Origin: Podospora pseudoanserina
Taxonomy: Eukaryota > Ascomycota > Sordariomycetes > Sordariales > Podosporaceae
DNA length: 64,000 bases
Direction of reading: 5' to 3'
NCBI RefSeq assembly: GCF_035222485.1
Contig: NC_085921.1
Location: forward strand, 1,240,001 to 1,304,000
The notes beneath the pieces were generated by a model. The model searched no databases, was not told the DNA's origin, and was given only the letters and a program-made list of their open reading frames with translations. A program made the position numbers and the translations under genes. Positions within the stretch are counted from its first letter, which is position 1; each line of letters starts with the position of its first letter. Below are positions 37,347 to 49,154 of this stretch, piece by piece.

Positions 37347-38888
37347 ATGTCGACTCCTTCCGGATCCCCGTCGCCGCTACAGGTGGCGGCCAACAGCTTT
37401 GTCGATGAAACCAAGATGCCCAAGGGACACTGCCGCTACATCCTGCTTCTTCCCGAAATCAAGGGCCAGCGATGTGCCTGTGTCGGCTTTTCACTCAATA
37501 AAGGCATCCCAGGTGCCAGTTGTGACTGCGGTCACTTGGCGTGCTTCCACAACAAGGAGCCAGAAGTGGCCACAGACTCGAAGCAAGAGCTGGAACTCTT
37601 GAAGAAACGCATTCAGCAGCTTGAGGATCAGATGACCAGAGGGCAGGATGGTGTAACTGAAACTCTTGTCAGCAGGATCAACGAAATGGAGGAACACTTG
37701 GAAAAGAGCAAGGAAGAGTTCAGTGAACAGATCAAGGGCACCTATCGAAATATCACCATCAGCTGGCGATCCATCGAGCAGGCCGAACAGAAGAGCAAGC
37801 AGCAGGATGAACAGCTCCGCCAGATTTATGAAAAGTTGAGGGACCACAACGAACAACTCGAGAGGCTGGACGCTGGGCAGTTGGAACTCCGAGATGCTGA
37901 CCTGAGCCTGGAGGAGCGGATCGAAAATATCACCGAGATCTTGGAGGAAGAGGAGGAACGCCGAAGATCATCACCTGCCCGGCGTCCCAGAAGAAGATCG
38001 ACCTCTGACACATCACGCCCAAACCTCCCTTTAGGGCAGGGGGCCGTCCCGTCAGACGACTATCGTCGCCCATTTCCGCCAACGGCCGGCCCCCGCAACC
38101 CAGGACATGGCGAGGGCCTCGAACGAGGCGGGACCGCAGCGTTCCAACTGATGAAACTCCTCCCCGTTTCTGCCCGGTCCACGGGCCCGTGGACAGTGCA
38201 CATTTCGCTCCTCCCGCATGCGGGTGTGCCGATGCCCTTCGAGCGGAACACCAACGCCTACCAGCGGTGTCTATCCCGAGGACTCCACCGCATGGTTGCA
38301 GTCCACGGACCCGACGCAGAGTCGTTCAACAGAGCGGTGGAGGAGGCATTCGGCAGCTTCCTGAAGGGGCGGGAGTGGATGCCGCTGCAGGCGAAGCTCT
38401 GCGACGCCGAGACACTTCAGGGTCTTCCGATGCTTCGTCAACTGGACCCTCAACTAATTGATCCAAAGAAATACGACCAAGACTTCCTCCGCCACCAATG
38501 CGGCGTCTGTGACTCCAACGGCATCATCGATTCGCTGTACATCGCCATGAAATCCCACACCATTTCCTGGCACACCTTGAGGCATTCCCCCGTCTTCATG
38601 GCTGGTCTTGAGTCGTGCTGGGCATACGACGCCCTTCTCGACAGAGACCAATACGACGGCGACATGGCTATTGACGACGAGGACAGACCGGCAGCGGGCG
38701 ATATCACCACCATCTTGCCTCCAATCCAACCGTCGCTCAAGAGGCCCCTCACCGAAATGTCGCGGTCAAACAGCTTCAGTGCCGGCGCAGCCGAAGGGGA
38801 AGACACGCGAAAGAAGCGAGCATGTCCAGTCCCGCCTCCTCCAGGCACCATTGTCGAGATCAGGAGGCGCGGTGTTGGGGCAGCGTGA
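37347..38888 (+). CDS. Uncharacterised Cys/His-rich and coiled-coil protein
   Basis: No function recognised. 513 residues, single exon, with an ACAGCCATG start context. Residues 29-68 hold a compact Cys/His module: Cys29, Cys43, Cys45, Cys59, Cys61, His63, Cys66 and His68. Its C-x-C .. C-x-C-x-H-x-x-C-x-H pattern could bind zinc and recalls SWIM-type fingers. A long heptad-rich coiled coil spans about 79-205. An Arg/Ser-rich linker and then a second conserved-looking domain (about 280-400) include WTVHISLLPHAGVPMPFERNT and the pair CGVC. A basic KKRACP near the C-terminus could be a nuclear signal. Families with this layout are frequent in Pezizomycotina without an assigned role. Nuclear or chromatin function is inference only. 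Confidence 0.85.
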   Translation: MSTPSGSPSPLQVAANSFVDETKMPKGHCRYILLLPEIKGQRCACVGFSLNKGIPGASCDCGHLACFHNKEPEVATDSKQELELLKKRIQQLEDQMTRGQDGVTETLVSRINEMEEHLEKSKEEFSEQIKGTYRNITISWRSIEQAEQKSKQQDEQLRQIYEKLRDHNEQLERLDAGQLELRDADLSLEERIENITEILEEEEERRRSSPARRPRRRSTSDTSRPNLPLGQGAVPSDDYRRPFPPTAGPRNPGHGEGLERGGTAAFQLMKLLPVSARSTGPWTVHISLLPHAGVPMPFERNTNAYQRCLSRGLHRMVAVHGPDAESFNRAVEEAFGSFLKGREWMPLQAKLCDAETLQGLPMLRQLDPQLIDPKKYDQDFLRHQCGVCDSNGIIDSLYIAMKSHTISWHTLRHSPVFMAGLESCWAYDALLDRDQYDGDMAIDDEDRPAAGDITTILPPIQPSLKRPLTEMSRSNSFSAGAAEGEDTRKKRACPVPPPPGTIVEIRRRGVGAA

Positions 38889-40236
38889 CTAGCCAATGGG
38901 TTCGACCAGGAGCCACCCATTTTGACGATGCAAGATAATGCGAAACACCAGAGAACAAGAAACGATAAAGTGTGACCATAGCGCTGGGTAATGTTATAGA
39001 TCAGGTCGGCAGGCAACGGGCGTTTGATGGAGACGGGGCGTACAACGAGATAAACTGGGGGGACATTTGGAGCACCAAAAGGGGTGCTTTTGTCGACTGA
39101 TTTCATGGTTTTTTTTTTTTTGGGCATTTGGGGGAACCATTTTTACCCCCTACTTTGTTTTTCTCGAATCTCCTGTCAATCATCAAATTCATACGTTGCA
39201 TTTCTGTTTCTTGTCGGGGGGCGGAGGAATTTTGCTGAGGAATGATCCAAAATGATCAAAGCTATGCTGTTGTCTGTAAGAGAGGAGTTACTGTCATGGG
39301 GGAAGGACAGAAGATTATGATGAATGAGCGGTGGGTTTACCTTGGTAGTCCTTGGAAGTTTCCAGTGGTTTTTGGACCTGACTATGTAGACAATCCCATG
39401 GGTACCTGGGACTTGTACTGGACTACTTGTGACTGTGAAGACGCCATATGAGTTGTTGATGCCATGTCTAATCGAGGGGCGTGAGAAATATATGACTGCT
39501 GAGATGTTTGAGGGGTCAATGATGCATGAACTTGGAACAGCCCGTCAGGTCGTAGAACCGAGAAGTGTCCCGCTCCTTCCTCGAATCGCCAGTCGTCATC
39601 ACCGCTCTTTTCCCTGCCTGTCGAAACAACGGAATTGAATATTGTTTGGGATATCAGCCAATGACGTGCTGTCGAGATTGCTCGGGTTGGTCCTTATAAC
39701 CAGGGCCTGCTTTGTACCGTTTTACAAACAGTAGAAGGCCTTTCAGTTCTCTAGTGTCGATAGGAATCAACATACTCCCAAGCTTTATATTTCTTTTCTC
39801 TCTGTGCCAGGCTGTCTCTCCATTCTTGGTCCGACGTTGAAGTGAAAGCATCAGGTGGGAGATCAGGTGACTTGGGCCCCAAATTTCACCTGCCAAGCAG
39901 TCTTGTCAGCAGCCGGCCGCTGTGGCGCCCGAGCCAGGAACCGCCCAGTGCCTAGGGACCCACGTTATCGGCAGGCGCACCTTCAGGTCCGTCTTGTTAT
40001 CAATCGCGCCCAGCGCACCTCAGCCTGGCGCAACAATTGACAGCCAACGACTGCCAGCCTTGCATTTTCTCCCAACCTCAGCAACCCATTGTGTCTGGAG
40101 ACATTGGGCCCTGCTGTCAGCTTTAACAACGACGTACGGCCCAATTTCCGACCGAGTCCTCGTTTCCAGCCATTGATTCAATTTTAATCTCGGCGCGTCA
40201 CCTATTTGTCACCTTACGACCCGCCGCGACGCCAAC
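38889..40236. other. Intergenic, Cys-rich protein / NCBP3-like
   Basis: 1.35 kb between two plus-strand genes. A T-run (39109-39120) follows the first gene. C/T-rich sequence before 40237 is likely leader. No gene seen. Confidence 0.55.
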
Positions 40237-41738
40237 ATGGATCTCGACATTGAGATGGACGTGGACGACGTCCAGGAGGTCCCACAGCATATCCCAGAGG
40301 CGTACACTCATGATATAATCACCGGCGAGGAACAGGTTGGATTACTTCACGTGGCAAATCACCCTTGCCAAGCATCGCTGACAAGTTCTCTGTCCAGGAA
40401 CCCGGTGAGGTCGACGACATCCCAGACGAGCAAAACGGCAGCTCGGCAGAGAGTGTTCGCGTGCCCAACAAGGTTCATATTCGCGGCCTCGACACCTTCA
40501 CCCCCAACGATGTCAAGGGCTACCTTTCCGAGCACTACGGCATGATGGAGTTTGAGCGAGTCGAATGGATCAACGACAGCTCGGCCAATTACATTTTCAA
40601 ATCCGAGTCGGCCGCGCAAAACGCCCTGCTTTCTCTTGCGGCGGTTGAGATTGCCGACCTGAGTCAGCTTTCGCCGCTTGAGATGCTGCCAGCCAAGAAC
40701 TTTTCCCAAAAGCCAGAGTCGAACTTGCTGGTCCGGTTTGCGGTGGCGGGAGACAGGAAGGTGCAGGGGGCTGCGGCTTATAGTCGGTTTTATTTGATCA
40801 ACCCGGAGTATGATCCCGAGGAGAGGCGCCGGAGGGGGGAGTTTAATAGGGGCAAGTATAGGGATCGGGATGACAGGCCTCGCAGGAGGAGGAGGGAGAG
40901 TCGTTCGGAGGAGAGGAATACGTTTGATGTTAATCTTTATGATGATGATCCGAAGGCATTGAGTAATCGGGTTACGACGAGTCCTAGGCCACGATACCGG
41001 TCGAGATCGGTGAACTCGGCGGATTTTAGAAGGGAAAGGAGGGTTAGGTCCAGGTCGAGGGAGAGGCCGAATCGGAACAAGGAGCTTTTCCCTGAGAGAC
41101 GGAGGCCGGCGGTTGGGTTGAGGGATAGGTCTGCTTCTCCAATCAGGGATCGGGATGGGGACGCGCAGATGGATTTGGAGGAGGATGCTCGTGCTGTGGC
41201 TGTTCAGCGGAGTAGAGAAAGAGGTCGGGAGCTGAGGGAAAGACTGTCTAGGGATACTAAGGCCAAGGAGTTGTTCCCAAGCAAAGTCACGGCAAAAAAG
41301 GAGCTGTTTCCAGAGAAGGCTGGGTTGGCGGTTGGCAGCAAGGCACAGATGGATCAGGTCACTAACAGCTCAACTATTCTCGCCACCGGTATGTCGCAGC
41401 TTACTCTTCACCCCAACAAGCCTCTTTTTTTCTAGTCACAACTCACTTTTCCAACAATTATTCAGCTCACTAACACCATCTTCCACTCAGCATCATTAGC
41501 AGACAGGATAACAACTCGACCGACGGCATCAGGAGGGGAAGGGGGGCTGAATATTCGTGGCATGGCTGGGAAGCAAGGGACAGGTCAGGGGATTGCGATC
41601 AAGGGGACGGGGGCCAAGGTTAAGGAGTTGTTCCCGGGCAAGTTTGGGAGTGGGGGGAATGCTGGGAAGGAGTTGTTTGCGGAGAAGTTGGAGGGGAGGG
41701 GGAGGAGGAGGCAGAGGGCGGAGGATTCTTGGAATTGA
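40237..41738 (+). CDS. NCBP3-like nuclear RNA-binding protein
   Basis: 445 residues in three exons: 40237-40335, 40398-41388 and 41491-41738. The first donor GTTGGA is atypical; the second intron has GTATGT and a CTCAG acceptor. NCBP3 family proteins bind the nuclear cap-binding complex and the export machinery. The RRM-like NCBP3 domain (about 50-125) reads KVHIRGLDTFTPNDVKGYLSEHYG, then VEWINDSSANYIF and AAQNALLSL. The rest is Arg/Ser/Glu-rich and disordered. It carries repeated KELFP-type motifs near residues 260, 323, 334, 406 and 425. Reading through the second intron would give a false end at 41435 (..NKPLFF). Codon use flips from C-ending to G/T-ending at about 40,735. Confidence 0.82.
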
Positions 41739-42466
41739 TGGGGGGTGGACATGTATATGCATTGATAAAGGCGTTCAGGGGAGGCTTGATTTGGGGTTAT
41801 ATAGCACTGTTGTAAGGAATCTAAGGGCATGGAAGTTTCTATCATTGGATATGTGAGTTGTGTGGTGAGTTATGTGGCTGGTGAACGATGTGTGATGCTG
41901 TGGAACCGATATCAGAGCAATGATTGATGCATAAGATGGTGTTTAGGGGTGTATATCTCTACTTGCTTAGGGACATGGAAAGAAGTCGTGGAGGTTTCTT
42001 TCAGCTTGAATACGTGAGTTCTATATGCCTTGTGAATGATGGATGCTGGGTGAGTGCTGGAAGAAGAAAGAGCAAGTTGAACAGGTGGTGAAGAAAGCGC
42101 CAGCCAACCAACTCCTTCATTTTATGGTATCAGTTGCTCTTTCCATCCAACGGTTTCACTCTTTCCATCTGATATCACCCTATTCAATGATAACAACAAC
42201 GACTGACTACCCCACGGCCGGTAGGTGAATTGCTATTTCCCTGTTTATGTGTACCCTAACGGTTTATCCAATGGCTTTGCTTTGGAGAAGTTACGTCCGT
42301 CCTTCTTTCCTTCCTTCTTCCTGAGGCATGTGGTTTTGACTTTTGCACATATCTTCAGCATCGGCTTTTTCGTTGCGGAAATATGTTCGACTGACATCAC
42401 TTTTACTTAATTTCGAGGTCACTTGCTCACCTGTTCCGAAAGACGACACGACAAAGTTGATATACA
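41739..42466. other. Intergenic, NCBP3-like / next plus-strand gene
   Basis: 728 bp with the 3' flank of the NCBP3-like gene and the promoter of the gene starting at 42467. No gene seen. Confidence 0.6.
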
Positions 42467-44919
42467 ATGGCGGAAAGCAGCAACAACAACAACAACATCA
42501 ACCCAGCAGCCTGGTTCCGGACATTTGGAAGGTCGAAGAGTTCGCTGCAGACGTCGACCACGACAAGCCCGAGCCGTGCCGCGAGTATCACCACCACGAT
42601 TGGTCACGATGCCCCAGCAACACCAACACCCGACACCTCCCCCGGCCGTCTCCGCGCCCGTCCGGCTGCTGCTGTGAGACGGGTTTCCTCGCTGTTTAGT
42701 CTTGTTGGTGGGGGTGGTGGTGGGAGTATTCTGTCGGGTGGGAGTCCAAAACGAGACAGCTTCCCTGATCATGGTCTTCCAGGGAGGGCGCCGCCTATGG
42801 GGGCATTGCCGCTCAGTGGGTTTCATGATGGTGGTGGTGGTGGTGGTGTGGGATTGCAAGGGCTGATGGGGGTTGGGGGTGGGAGGGAAAAGGGGGAGGA
42901 GGAGAGTATTGTTTGGTCGAGGCCGACTATGATGCAGATGGTGGAGACTTTGAGGGGGGTAATGATGGGGGTTATGAGGATGCCTGATCGAGGGAGGGGG
43001 GTGAGGAAGATGAAGGGGGGGGGGGTAGGGAGGGGGATTGGGAGAGGATAGAGCTGGAGAGGGATAGGGAGAGACGGTGGGGTGAAAGGGGGGGTTGGGG
43101 GTTTGCCGGTTGAGTGAGTACTTCTTTGCCCTGATGCTCTGACAATGAGTTTTTATACACAGATCTACTTTCTCTGCCCTCGGTTACATGGGGAATCTCC
43201 CCTTGTCTTTGGCAGGACTATCTCAAGTGAGAACTGTGAACTGTCCTTGAGGCAGGGCTATGTTCAAACGAGGCTCGCCACGGGATTGGAATGCCCTCAA
43301 GCGAGGGCCATCCTCTCAGAGAACTATATCTACATGGATCACATTGTCTGTGGAAATTATCCCACCTTTTGGCGGTGCTTGGTGGTTGGAGTCCACCACT
43401 GGCTGGACATCCCACGGTTGCCTGGACACTACATACCAAGCTGCTTCCTACATCCTCATCTTATCCACGTAGTACAGAAAGCGAGCGTCCTCTAACTAAA
43501 TCTTGTAGATATAACTCGCATGTGCTCGTTCTCCTCGAAGGCTTCGGCCATCTTGTAGAGCAGTTGAACAAAGCCCAGGAAGAGCTCGCCGAGCTCAAGA
43601 ACCTGCGGGAGAAGGAAGTCGAACAGTTCCGTGGCATCAGCGAAGAATGGATTCAACGAGAGAATGGTTACAAGGCTGAAATCAAGCGTCTTGAGCTAGT
43701 CCTGGCAAAAGAAAGCAAGAACGGCGTCGCCTCTGTTGCATTGGCTAGACATGGCAGTCTCATAAACCGCTCGGGAACGAAAAGATTTCAGGCACGGTTG
43801 AAGCGGTTGAGCAGTTCCCAAGATGCCGGTAAGTTCTCCGGACCTCCATAAAGCCCCGGAGACTAGGCTGATCACGCGTGGCAGATAACACCAGAGAAGT
43901 CCACGCCGACCCAGAGCCCAGCATGGTGGGGGTGAAAGAAACCACGTCACGTTACGAAACAATCGGTAAGTAATTCTTCCCTAACCGCGGAGCTTCCCGC
44001 GGGTATTGACGGCCGCCTAATCGCAGGTGACATTCCACGGGACGTCAATCCTCACCATGATGTATTGCTCTCCCGCCTGGTCGAGAAGCAGGGCAAAGCC
44101 CAGTCAAGCCGACACTTTCAAGAGGGGGAACGAGTCTTGAACCAAATACTCCCTGATACTGGGCACACCAACAGACCAAAAAGCCCACCAACCCACCGAA
44201 ATCAACGTGACGAGGATGACGAGGACATTGAGTGCCCCGCATCCGGCGAAGTTACCCTGAAAGTACCAAGCACTAGGGAGCGGGCATCACTGTACGAAAA
44301 GGGGCAAGGGGGAGTCAATGCAGGTCCCAACAGTCACGCCTACGCTGGCGTGGCAGGTCGCCCCATTGAAGACCCATCGGCCGATGAGTCCTCTGCTAGC
44401 TCAAGATGGGACGCGGAATCTTCAACATCTGACGATTCTCTGCAAAATAATGGCTCCTCATTGGTAGGTCCCCAGCCCCGACGATCTAACGATTCGGGAC
44501 CTGGGCTGTTTGACGGCACAAACAGCCAGCTAGCTGATAACGGTCTCGGCGCCATAGACGAAGGCACAGGACACATGCTCGATACAGTTTTCCTGAACCG
44601 TGGATACAGCTTTAAACGAGGCGATGACGAGCATCTTCCAGTGACCTCCCCCAGCCACAGGAAAGTCAAAGGGCCGGATTCTGACTCGATGTACCTTTAT
44701 ACATACACACCTTTCGACGATGTATCCAGTGTGAGGCCTGACTGTGTGGGCTCGCCGTCAGAGAAGAGACCGGCTCGCCCCGCAGGTCTCGCTCCCTCTA
44801 CATCGACCGGTTCTGTTATCTGGCGGGGCAATGACGACACCATCAGAGATGAAAGGACCCCTAGAGCTAGTGCCTGCGAGAACCAGGGCGAAGACTCGGA
44901 CGGTGGCAGTCAACAGTGA
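42467..44919 (+). CDS. Uncharacterised multi-exon coiled-coil protein; frame interrupted near 43,015-43,051
   Basis: No function recognised. The start MAESSNNNNN is followed by a Ser/Thr/Pro-rich, Gly-run segment and TMMQMVETLR. The frame then meets TAG at 43049-43051 inside very G-rich sequence, just after a G11 run. Sixty bases later a strong donor GTGAGT (43114) occurs in the original frame. The acceptor at 43508 leads to exon 43509-43828, encoding YNSHVLVLLEGFGHLVEQL and a coiled coil (KEVEQFRGISEEWIQRENGYKAEIKRLE). It continues through exons 43885-43965 and 44027-44919. The spliced frame continues into an acidic, Ser-rich, disordered C-terminus. The downstream exon structure is secure. 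The 42,950-43,113 part is not: indel, unseen intron or true break are all possible. I believe the conserved part recurs in Sordariales proteins. Confidence 0.65.
43114..43508 (+). other. Probable long intron (395 nt) in the 42.5-kb gene
   Basis: Donor GTGAGT at 43114 and acceptor CTTGTAG ending at 43508, with CTAAC-like bases before it. A shorter alternative uses an ACACAG acceptor at 43162 with a possible small exon after it. Length is high for this window. Confidence 0.5.
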
Positions 44920-45190
44920 TGTTCACGTCTCAACAGTTCCACGTTCCGGGTCGTTAAGTTCAGAAGGTGACGGCGAGGGTGGGGAACGGTTGAGAGCGGC
45001 CCCGTTATCTAACTGTTGGTTCTTGTCGTCTATTGGCGGTACGGTTAATAACGACGGCAATGTTGAGCACGTAAGCCCACCGGCCCGTCTGAGCTTACAG
45101 CTATCAAGGTGAAGCTTTTGCGTGGACTCGTCGCCGGCTCACCGAGAACCTTGGACAGCATCTGCAGACACGACACGAAGGCCGAGGGTT

Positions 45191-45430
45191 CGACCGAGAC
45201 TCTCACCAACCTTCTTGTCGGCATATGATTCAGGAGGTACTTCTCGGCGGCACTTCTTCTGGGCGGCGCTTCTTCTCGGGGGGACTTTTGGGGTTTCTTG
45301 GACCGAAACTCTCACGAGCGTTCTTGTCGATCTGATTCAGAAGAAGGTCTATCTATGCGGGCCGTTGGGCGAGGGCTTTTTGGGTTTGGGGTGAGACCAT
45401 CACCAGCCTTCTTGTCGGTCAGACACGGGG
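45191..45430 (+). repeat. Three-copy degenerate repeat
   Basis: Copies at about 45191-45235, 45301-45345 and 45391-45425 share ACTCTCACCAACCTTCTTGTC-like cores and then GATTCAG-like ends. It lies just downstream of the 42.5-kb gene. Confidence 0.7.
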
Positions 45431-45444
45431 GGGGGGGAGGTTAA

Positions 45445-45474
45445 TCCCTGAAGGGAATAATCTCCCTGAAGGGA
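45445..45474. repeat. Direct repeat of a 12-bp near-palindrome
   Basis: TCCCTGAAGGGA at 45445-45456 and again at 45463-45474, 18 bp apart start to start. Each copy has complementary TCCCT/AGGGA arms. Confidence 0.85.
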
Positions 45475-47730
45475 CATCTGACTCGTGATGGGTCGATATG
45501 AGGGAGAGCGATGGAGGGATGGTGTTGTTTATAATTCTTGGAGGGGAGTTAAGGGTTCAAGGGCGAGAACCTTGATGGGCAGGGGGTTTGGGGATCTCGA
45601 TGGATGGATTCACATGGGATTATGAAGTGTAGAGAGATTTGTATGATTTTGTATGAAATATGAAGGCTTGTGGCAGCTACGTTCAGTGAATATCTACATG
45701 ATGATTGGTGTGTGTTTGTCTCCATGGAACGGTTATACGTGTTGTTTGATACCTGGTAAATATGAAGACTCTGTCGTCAAACGGTATGACAATTTTCATA
45801 TCGGGTATAACGGGTTTATGCTCGAGATATGCATTGAACGTTTAGCCACGTTTCAGGGGGCGAGAAATGACTGACTGACCGGGACAGGCGCGGGACTAAG
45901 AGTATTGAGGCGATAGATTGTGGGCAAATGTGGCCTCCTTGGTTTTGCAATCCAAGATTCGGGGCCGAAGCCATAGTGTGTGCCACTGTTGTCTGGGTGA
46001 TGGCTGCTTTAAGGGGCGGTTGGGGGAGATAGGAAAGTGTTACCACGAGGGAAATTGTGCTCATTGTGGAGGGTCTATGATGGGTGTAACTTCTTGGTAT
46101 CCAGGATAAAAGTGAAGTCCGTAATACTAATGGTCTGAGTGGATGATCCGGGGCGCGTAGGCGTTTGTTAATTAAGGGCAAGTGTTGAGAGGGGGGAGTG
46201 GAAAGCCCTTGAAGGTGGGGGTTAATAAACGAACAATAAACGAGGCTTCTGGCGAGTGTAAATCCAGGGCTGTATGGTGCTCGTGGGGGGAGTGTAGCTG
46301 TTGTGACGTGGGTTGGTGATGCCTCGCGGGTTATCTTTTGGGCTGAGGTCGGGGCTTCCTAGGCATGTTTCGTGGTGATCATGTGGTGTTGAGGCTTGCT
46401 CAGCTGCGGAGGCTGGCGAACGTTATTCACCTGAAAAGTGATAAGGCTGATGTTGAGCGTTGAAGTCTAACGTGGCGTTTTGGGAGACCTTAAGGTTTCA
46501 CAAATTCGTGGCTTCGGCAACAGGATAACGTTTGGCGACGGTTGAAGCTGGTTCAATAGGTTTTATGGGCGTCTTTCTAGAAGTTTGATGGATGCATGAC
46601 GATACTTGGCGCTTTTTACTAGGAGTCTTTGCTGCCATTTCGATGCCCTTATCGTGGCTGCCTAGAGGCTTTGATGATATTGGCTTTTGCCACTATGCGT
46701 ATTGTTCTGCTTTTGTGTTTGGCTTTGCGCATTCATGCTTGGATGTTGCCTCTTTTCTCATTGTGAGTCCCATGTGACACCCTAACCGTTGGGGAATTGT
46801 GGATATTTGGGCTCACGTATAAGCAGGTACCCGTATTGCTATTTCAGGCCGTTGACTGCCTGTCAGTTGGTGTGGTTGAGAATAATCACGGCTGTTGAGG
46901 CTTGTCAGAACGGTGAGGGGTTTGTGGCTTTCCTGGCAAGGAAGCCATACCTTGGACGTAGAACGCCTCTAGCGACCGCCATATCCGGCCAGCTTTGCCA
47001 CCTTTTGTTCCCGGACACCGGGTTGCTCACGAGGCCACAGCGGAGGGTGATGGTTGCCAATCTTCGCCGTTGAACACGCGGCCGGAGCTGATGTGAGGTG
47101 AATGAGGCTGAGAACTTAGACGTTTGATCCCGGTTTCGCCGGCTGCACCACAGGAACGTTGAGATAGAGTGGTGGCTATTCCACTCCATGAACCACGCTC
47201 GAGAATCGCTGGACAGGAGCGCCACCATTTTCGTCACGACTGATGGCTCTGGCTACACCTACTAACGTAAAGCCTCCCGTGATCGAGGATGTGGAGATGG
47301 GCAAGAGGGTTCTCGTGGTGTAATTTTTTCTTGTGCGATTGCGTGTTGATCCAATAGGGCTGGAATACATGAAGATCAAATTATTCTCGAGTTATTTCTT
47401 GAATTGATCTCAGGTTACAAAAGCCGTTGCGGTGAGCTGTTAGGATCTGTTGAAACAAACCCTTTGTTTTCCTAACGACTGTCGTTCATAAGAAGCCCTC
47501 AAAGGTAAACAATGACGTAAGCTTTGAGAGTCTCATCATCGTAAATTGTTGTTGAGAGGCAACACATATGTCTAGAAGTAGCTCACTAGCCGGCCCTCAT
47601 ATATATGTATGTATGAGGTGGTATGAAGCTCTTATTAGCCAAGGAAACTCCAGCACTCAGGCAGTATGTTTTAATACTTTGCCCTGACCAGCCCCAGTGA
47701 GCATCATCGTGAGCTGCTGTTTTATGACTG

Positions 47731-47731
<1 letters not shown>

Positions 47732-47790
<59 letters not shown>
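47732..47790 (+). repeat. (TG)29 microsatellite
   Basis: Uninterrupted TG dinucleotide over 59 bp in the gene-free block. Confidence 0.97.
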
Positions 47791-47793
<3 letters not shown>

Positions 47794-49154
47794 GTCCGGA
47801 CATATATATCGCAGTTGCTCCTGCCATTTCTTACAAAGGTACCAGCGGCGAACAGAACGAGGAAGGTGCGATTGCGATTCTCGTTGCCCACTCAAGAGGA
47901 AGGCGCGACTGCCACCTTATCAGACCTTTTCTGCTGAAGCTTAACCTGGAGACTTCTGTTCTTCTTCTTTCCATCCCACAGTTCAATCTTTATTCCAAAC
48001 TCCATCACCAAAGTACCGCCTTCGGCACGAAAAAGATAACTATCACAACAAGTCTCACTCATTCAAACCGATCTCCGAACCCGAAGGATCTTAACTCTCT
48101 GCAGCCCAGTTTTTGTCACCAAGATGGCACCTTACTGCCATCCCAGCCCACTTTCACACGACACCCTCATAGCAATAAGAAACCTCGGTACAGCAATCAC
48201 ATAACGGCTCAAATGCAACACACCATGCCATTCACTGTGCAAATCATCATCCCCTAGCTAATTACCTACTTCAACCACCTTGACGCTTGCAGAGTGGTAT
48301 ACTGACATCAGGCTAATAACCTGCTTGCACTTCCCGTCTCCGTTCGCTACCTGTCATATGTGAAACGTCCTTGTGACTGCATTGCTCTTCTAAATGCAAC
48401 TCTCGGAGTTGTATGGCAATGTATTCCATGCCACCCACCCAACCAACATTGGCTGCTTATACTTTATCTACTTCCGTCGTTCCTGACTTGGTGTGGGTGT
48501 GGCTGACCGTTGAACCGTTGCAGATTACCTGCACCCACTCTTCGTCGCTGGGAAGCCCCCCGTTGCATCACCACAACTGCAGTCCCATTCTCTCTCGAAA
48601 TTCACAGAACGACATGTCAACGTCGATGAAGTTATCATTGGCACCCGCGCCGCTCTTCGTACCAGACAAACCACGATGGCTTTCGGAACGGCGCCATACG
48701 GTACGTACCGGTACCAGCGTTCGGGTTCGGGACGGACCATCAAACGGACAACGGATCACGGATCACGGATATCAAACCTCAATTAGGCAGGTCCTTTGAC
48801 AACTTTCCTCCCCCATTCCCCCACAACCAAAAAACGTGCAAAATGATCACGAAAGAGGCAGAAAACCCGCACCTTGTTCCGATCTGAAAATTCGATAACC
48901 GAAACTAGACCAGGAGCACGCCGCCGTCGCGTGTCGGGGCTGTTTCGGGTCCAGATCGTCGGGACTGTTGCATTCGGGTTCTTGGAATCCTGTAGTTTGC
49001 AACATAGACGATATAAGAAAATTAATTGGCTGCTTGGCCCGGCGACCAACAACTACATAACAACGACAGGCAACAGCAGCGACCGAAGCTGCAATAGGTT
49101 GCTTTGTTTACTTGCGGTCGTAAACCCCTATTTCTGGTCGTGGTGTTCTCAGGG

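Noticed and set aside
41389-41435. NCBP3-like protein ending ..NKPLFF
   Set aside because: Read-through of a GTATGT donor; splicing to 41491 continues the frame with two more KELFP-type motifs.
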